DNA of 6,525 nucleotides from Nitrospirae bacterium GWC2_57_9 (lineage in GTDB: Bacteria; Nitrospirota; UBA9217). Shown here one piece after another: positions 4,380-6,525 of this stretch (position 1 is its first letter; each line of letters opens with the position of its first letter). The translations under genes were made by a program, and so were the position numbers. A model generated the notes under the pieces. That model did not search any database and had not been told where the DNA came from. It saw only the letters and a program-made list of their open reading frames with translations. The stretch spans positions 23,888-30,412 of the forward strand of contig MHEA01000164.1 of the NCBI GenBank assembly GCA_001805085.1, given 5' to 3'.

Positions 4380-6215
4380 GTGATCATGGATCTATCAGGT
4401 TTTATGGCAAGTACGAATATCAGAAATTTCTGCATTATTGCGCATATCGATCACGGAAAGTCCACGTTGGCGGACAGAATCCTTGAATTTACCGGGGCGC
4501 TTTCCGACCGGGAAATGGCGGCCGCGGGCAGTGACCAGGTGCTTGATGACATGGACCTGGAGCGCGAACGGGGCATTACGATCAAGGCCCATGCCGTGCG
4601 TCTCCGATACCGGGCTTCCGACGGACAGGATTATGTACTGAACCTGATCGATACGCCTGGCCATGTCGATTTTACCTATGAAGTGTCCCGGAGTATGGCC
4701 GCCTGCGAAGGCGCGCTGCTCGTGGTGGACGCTTCCCAGGGCGTTGAGGCCCAGACGCTGGCCAATGCCTACCTGGCGATCGACCATAACCTCGAGATGA
4801 TCCCGGTTATCAACAAGATCGACCTTCCGAGCGCGAATATCGAAGAAGTAAAGCACCAGATCGAGGATATCGTGGGACTCGACTCTTCGGGTGCTATCCC
4901 GGCTAGCGCCAAGGCCGGCATCGGAACAAGAGAGATCCTGGAATCGGTGGTCAAGAATATCCCTGCGCCGAAGGGAGACCCGGACGGACCGTTCCGGGCG
5001 CTGCTGTTCGATTCCTGGTACGATACCTATCAAGGCGTGGTCATTCTGGTCCGGGTGGTGGACGGAACGGTCCGGCCGAAGATGAAGATCAGGCTGCATT
5101 CCACGGGTGCCGTCTATGAAGTGCAGTCCGTCGGGATTTTTACCCCGAAAATGCAGCAGACCGGGGAACTTTCCCAGGGCGACGTGGGTTGCATCATAGC
5201 GGGAATGAAGCGGGTTTCTGACGCCAAGATCGGCGATACGGTCATGGATGCCGAACGGCCGGCCGAGCAGCCGTTGCCGGGATACAAAGAAGTGAAGCCC
5301 ATGGTCTTCGCCGGCATTTATCCGGTCAACAGCGACGAGTACGCGGACTTGCGCGACGCCCTGGAAAAACTCAGATTGAACGATTCTTCCTTCACGTACG
5401 AACCGGAAACATCGCTGGCCCTGGGGTTCGGTTTCCGCTGCGGGTTCCTGGGTCTCCTGCACATGGATATCGTGAAGGAACGGCTCGAACGGGAGTTCAA
5501 GCTTGCCCTGATCCCGACGGCGCCGACCGTGGTCTACCGCGTCACGAAGAACGACGGCGATATCGTCATGGTGGACAACCCGGCAAAGCTGCCCTCGGTC
5601 CAGGACACGCTGCGCATCGAGGAACCCATGATCCTGGCTTCGCTCATTACGCCGGAGCAATATGTAGGATCACTCATCGCATTGTGCCAGGAGCGCCGGG
5701 GCATTCAGAAGGAGATCACCTATATCACGAAGGACCGTGTCCTCCTGAGTTATGAGCTGCCGTTGAACGAGATCGTGATGGATTTCTATGACAGGCTTAA
5801 ATCCCTGACCAAGGGATATGCCTCGCTCGACTACGAATTGTCAGGCTATATCGAGTCCGATCTCGTCAAGCTCGACATGCTTCTGAACGGTGAACCGGTT
5901 GACGCGCTTTCGCTCATAACACACCGGGAAAAGGCCGCGATTCGCGGCAGGCAGCTTGCCGAAAAGCTCAAGGAAGTGATCCCTCGCCAGATGTACGAAG
6001 TGATCATCCAGGCGGCCATCGGCGCAAAGATCATTTCTCGGGAAACAGTCAGGGCACTCAGGAAGGACGTGACCGCCAAATGTTACGGCGGCGACATCAC
6101 TCGAAAACGGAAGCTGCTCGAAAAACAGAAGGAAGGCAAGAAGCGCATGAAGCAGGTGGGCAGCGTGGAACTCCCGCAGGAAGCCTTTCTTGCCGTGCTC
6201 AAGGTGGGAGACTAA
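4380..6215 (+). CDS. lepA: Elongation factor 4 (LepA), ribosome-associated translational GTPase
   Basis: LepA/EF4 binds ribosomes and hydrolyses GTP. It has been linked to back-translocation and to 30S subunit assembly. With the GTG start at 4380 the protein has 611 residues, close to the roughly 600 usual. GTPase motifs in order: AHIDHGKST (21-29), RGIT (64-67), DTPGH (91-95), NKID (145-148) and SAK (176-178). EF-G-like domains follow, including GFGFRCGFLGLLHM. The LepA-specific C-terminal domain is intact, with KCYGGDITRKRKLLEKQKEG and ELPQEAFLAVL near the end. The start is ambiguous. GTG 4380 has GAGGGG (4367-4372) at 7-base spacing; ATG 4386 and ATG 4404 are in frame, and 4404 gives 603 residues with a near-standard N-terminus. 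ATG 4356 is unlikely because it has no ribosome binding site. A short insertion is visible in switch I. lepB follows after 81 bp, a common pairing. Confidence 0.97.
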   Translation: MIMDLSGFMASTNIRNFCIIAHIDHGKSTLADRILEFTGALSDREMAAAGSDQVLDDMDLERERGITIKAHAVRLRYRASDGQDYVLNLIDTPGHVDFTYEVSRSMAACEGALLVVDASQGVEAQTLANAYLAIDHNLEMIPVINKIDLPSANIEEVKHQIEDIVGLDSSGAIPASAKAGIGTREILESVVKNIPAPKGDPDGPFRALLFDSWYDTYQGVVILVRVVDGTVRPKMKIRLHSTGAVYEVQSVGIFTPKMQQTGELSQGDVGCIIAGMKRVSDAKIGDTVMDAERPAEQPLPGYKEVKPMVFAGIYPVNSDEYADLRDALEKLRLNDSSFTYEPETSLALGFGFRCGFLGLLHMDIVKERLEREFKLALIPTAPTVVYRVTKNDGDIVMVDNPAKLPSVQDTLRIEEPMILASLITPEQYVGSLIALCQERRGIQKEITYITKDRVLLSYELPLNEIVMDFYDRLKSLTKGYASLDYELSGYIESDLVKLDMLLNGEPVDALSLITHREKAAIRGRQLAEKLKEVIPRQMYEVIIQAAIGAKIISRETVRALRKDVTAKCYGGDITRKRKLLEKQKEGKKRMKQVGSVELPQEAFLAVLKVGD

Positions 6216-6287
6216 TCGGTATGAATTCCGCCGATTTCCCGTATTTCTAAAAGAATAATGTTAACTTTGCTGACCGAGGGTCAGGGT

Positions 6288-6292
6288 GGAGG
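6288..6292 (+). promoter_or_regulatory. Ribosome binding site fixing the lepB start
   Basis: GGAGG lies 4 bases before ATG 6297 and selects it over an in-frame ATG 39 bases upstream (6258), which has no comparable site. Confidence 0.7.
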
Positions 6293-6296
6293 TCAG

Positions 6297-6525
6297 ATGT
6301 CGGAAGTGCCGCAGGATTCTGTCAAAAGAAAATCAGTCTATAAGGAATGGATCGAGCCGCTACTGATTGCGGCGGTGGTTGCACTGTTCATCAGGCAGTT
6401 TGCGGTGGAAGCCTTCAAAATACCGTCGGGATCCATGATCCCCACGCTTACGGTCGGGGACCATCTGCTCGTCAATAAGTTCATATACGGACCTCGGATT
6501 CCCTTTACCGACAGCAGGATCTTTC
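6297..6525 (+). CDS. lepB: Signal peptidase I, 3'-truncated
   Basis: Type I signal peptidase, the membrane-bound serine protease that removes signal peptides from secreted proteins after translocation. The first 76 residues are visible; the gene runs off the right edge, and full-length relatives have roughly 200 or more. A charged N-terminus (1-18) is followed by one transmembrane segment (about 19-38), then the box B motif KIPSGSMIPTL, in which Ser46 is the catalytic nucleophile. GDHLLVNKFIYGPRIPF follows, as expected for the family. The catalytic lysine lies beyond the window. The gene sits 81 bp after lepA, the classical lepA-lepB arrangement, and may be co-transcribed since no clear promoter or terminator is seen between them. 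The in-frame upstream ATG at 6258 would add 13 residues rich in Gly and Gln, but the GGAGG favours 6297. Confidence 0.95.
   Translation, partial: MSEVPQDSVKRKSVYKEWIEPLLIAAVVALFIRQFAVEAFKIPSGSMIPTLTVGDHLLVNKFIYGPRIPFTDSRIF

Noticed and set aside
4327..4383. 18-codon ORF between glcK and lepA overlapping the lepA GTG
   Set aside because: It has no properly spaced ribosome binding site and no recognisable peptide. The overlap of its TGA with the GTG is suggestive of coupling but not enough to call a gene.
4395..5660. 421-codon open frame on the minus strand
   Set aside because: It lies wholly antisense to lepA, whose protein is conserved end to end. The translation is His/Arg/Asp-rich with no recognisable domain, typical of the shadow frame of a GC-rich gene.
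6214..6236. AATCGG/CCGATT inverted repeat after lepA as a terminator
   Set aside because: The stem is 6 bp with an 11-base loop and is not followed by a T-run. lepB begins shortly after and is usually read with lepA.
6221..6250. 9-codon ORF (MNSADFPYF) between lepA and lepB as a leader peptide
   Set aside because: It has no ribosome binding site, no run of regulatory codons and no attenuator hairpin pair nearby.

Overview
The window is ordinary bacterial chromosome, densely coding and all on the + strand. It carries seven protein genes in three blocks, with the first and last genes cut by the window edges. By eye the base composition is moderately GC-rich, and the intergenic gaps are clearly AT-richer. 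The gene set is a soluble group 3b [NiFe] hydrogenase, a ROK glucokinase and the lepA-lepB pair. This suggests a hydrogen-metabolising, probably anaerobic bacterium. A Nitrospirota- or Desulfobacterota-like lineage is only a guess, because no rRNA or tRNA gene is present to place it.

Block 1 (1-1785) holds the last two genes of a group 3b (NADP-linked, sulfhydrogenase-type) [NiFe] hydrogenase operon. They are the FeS-cluster small (delta) subunit, truncated at its N-terminus by the window edge, and the catalytic large (alpha) subunit, overlapping by 11 bp. The order delta then alpha matches the end of hydBGDA-type operons, so the electron-transfer beta and gamma subunits are expected upstream. 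The large subunit stops exactly at the last metal-ligand histidine. It has no C-terminal peptide for a maturation protease to remove, and this is the most notable protein feature here.

Block 2 (about 1920-3217) follows a 234-bp gap that holds a plausible sigma70-type promoter with an 8-bp tandem repeat just upstream. It encodes two small membrane proteins: an N-terminal zinc-ribbon fused to a Yip1-like membrane domain, then a DUF2752 protein 16 bp downstream. Neither has a known function, and together they are the best candidate for an undescribed membrane module.

Block 3 (3218-6525) starts with an AT-rich promoter region. A -35/-10 pair with a 17-bp spacer has an 8+8 bp perfect inverted repeat lying in the spacer and over the -10, which looks like an operator. 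It precedes a ROK-family glucokinase. After a 60-bp gap comes lepA (elongation factor 4), then after 81 bp the start of lepB (signal peptidase I), truncated by the right edge. lepA-lepB is a widespread pairing; the glucokinase in front of it is less usual.

No mobile element, CRISPR array, RNA gene or convincing intrinsic terminator was seen. The long minus-strand reading frames are shadows of the real genes.
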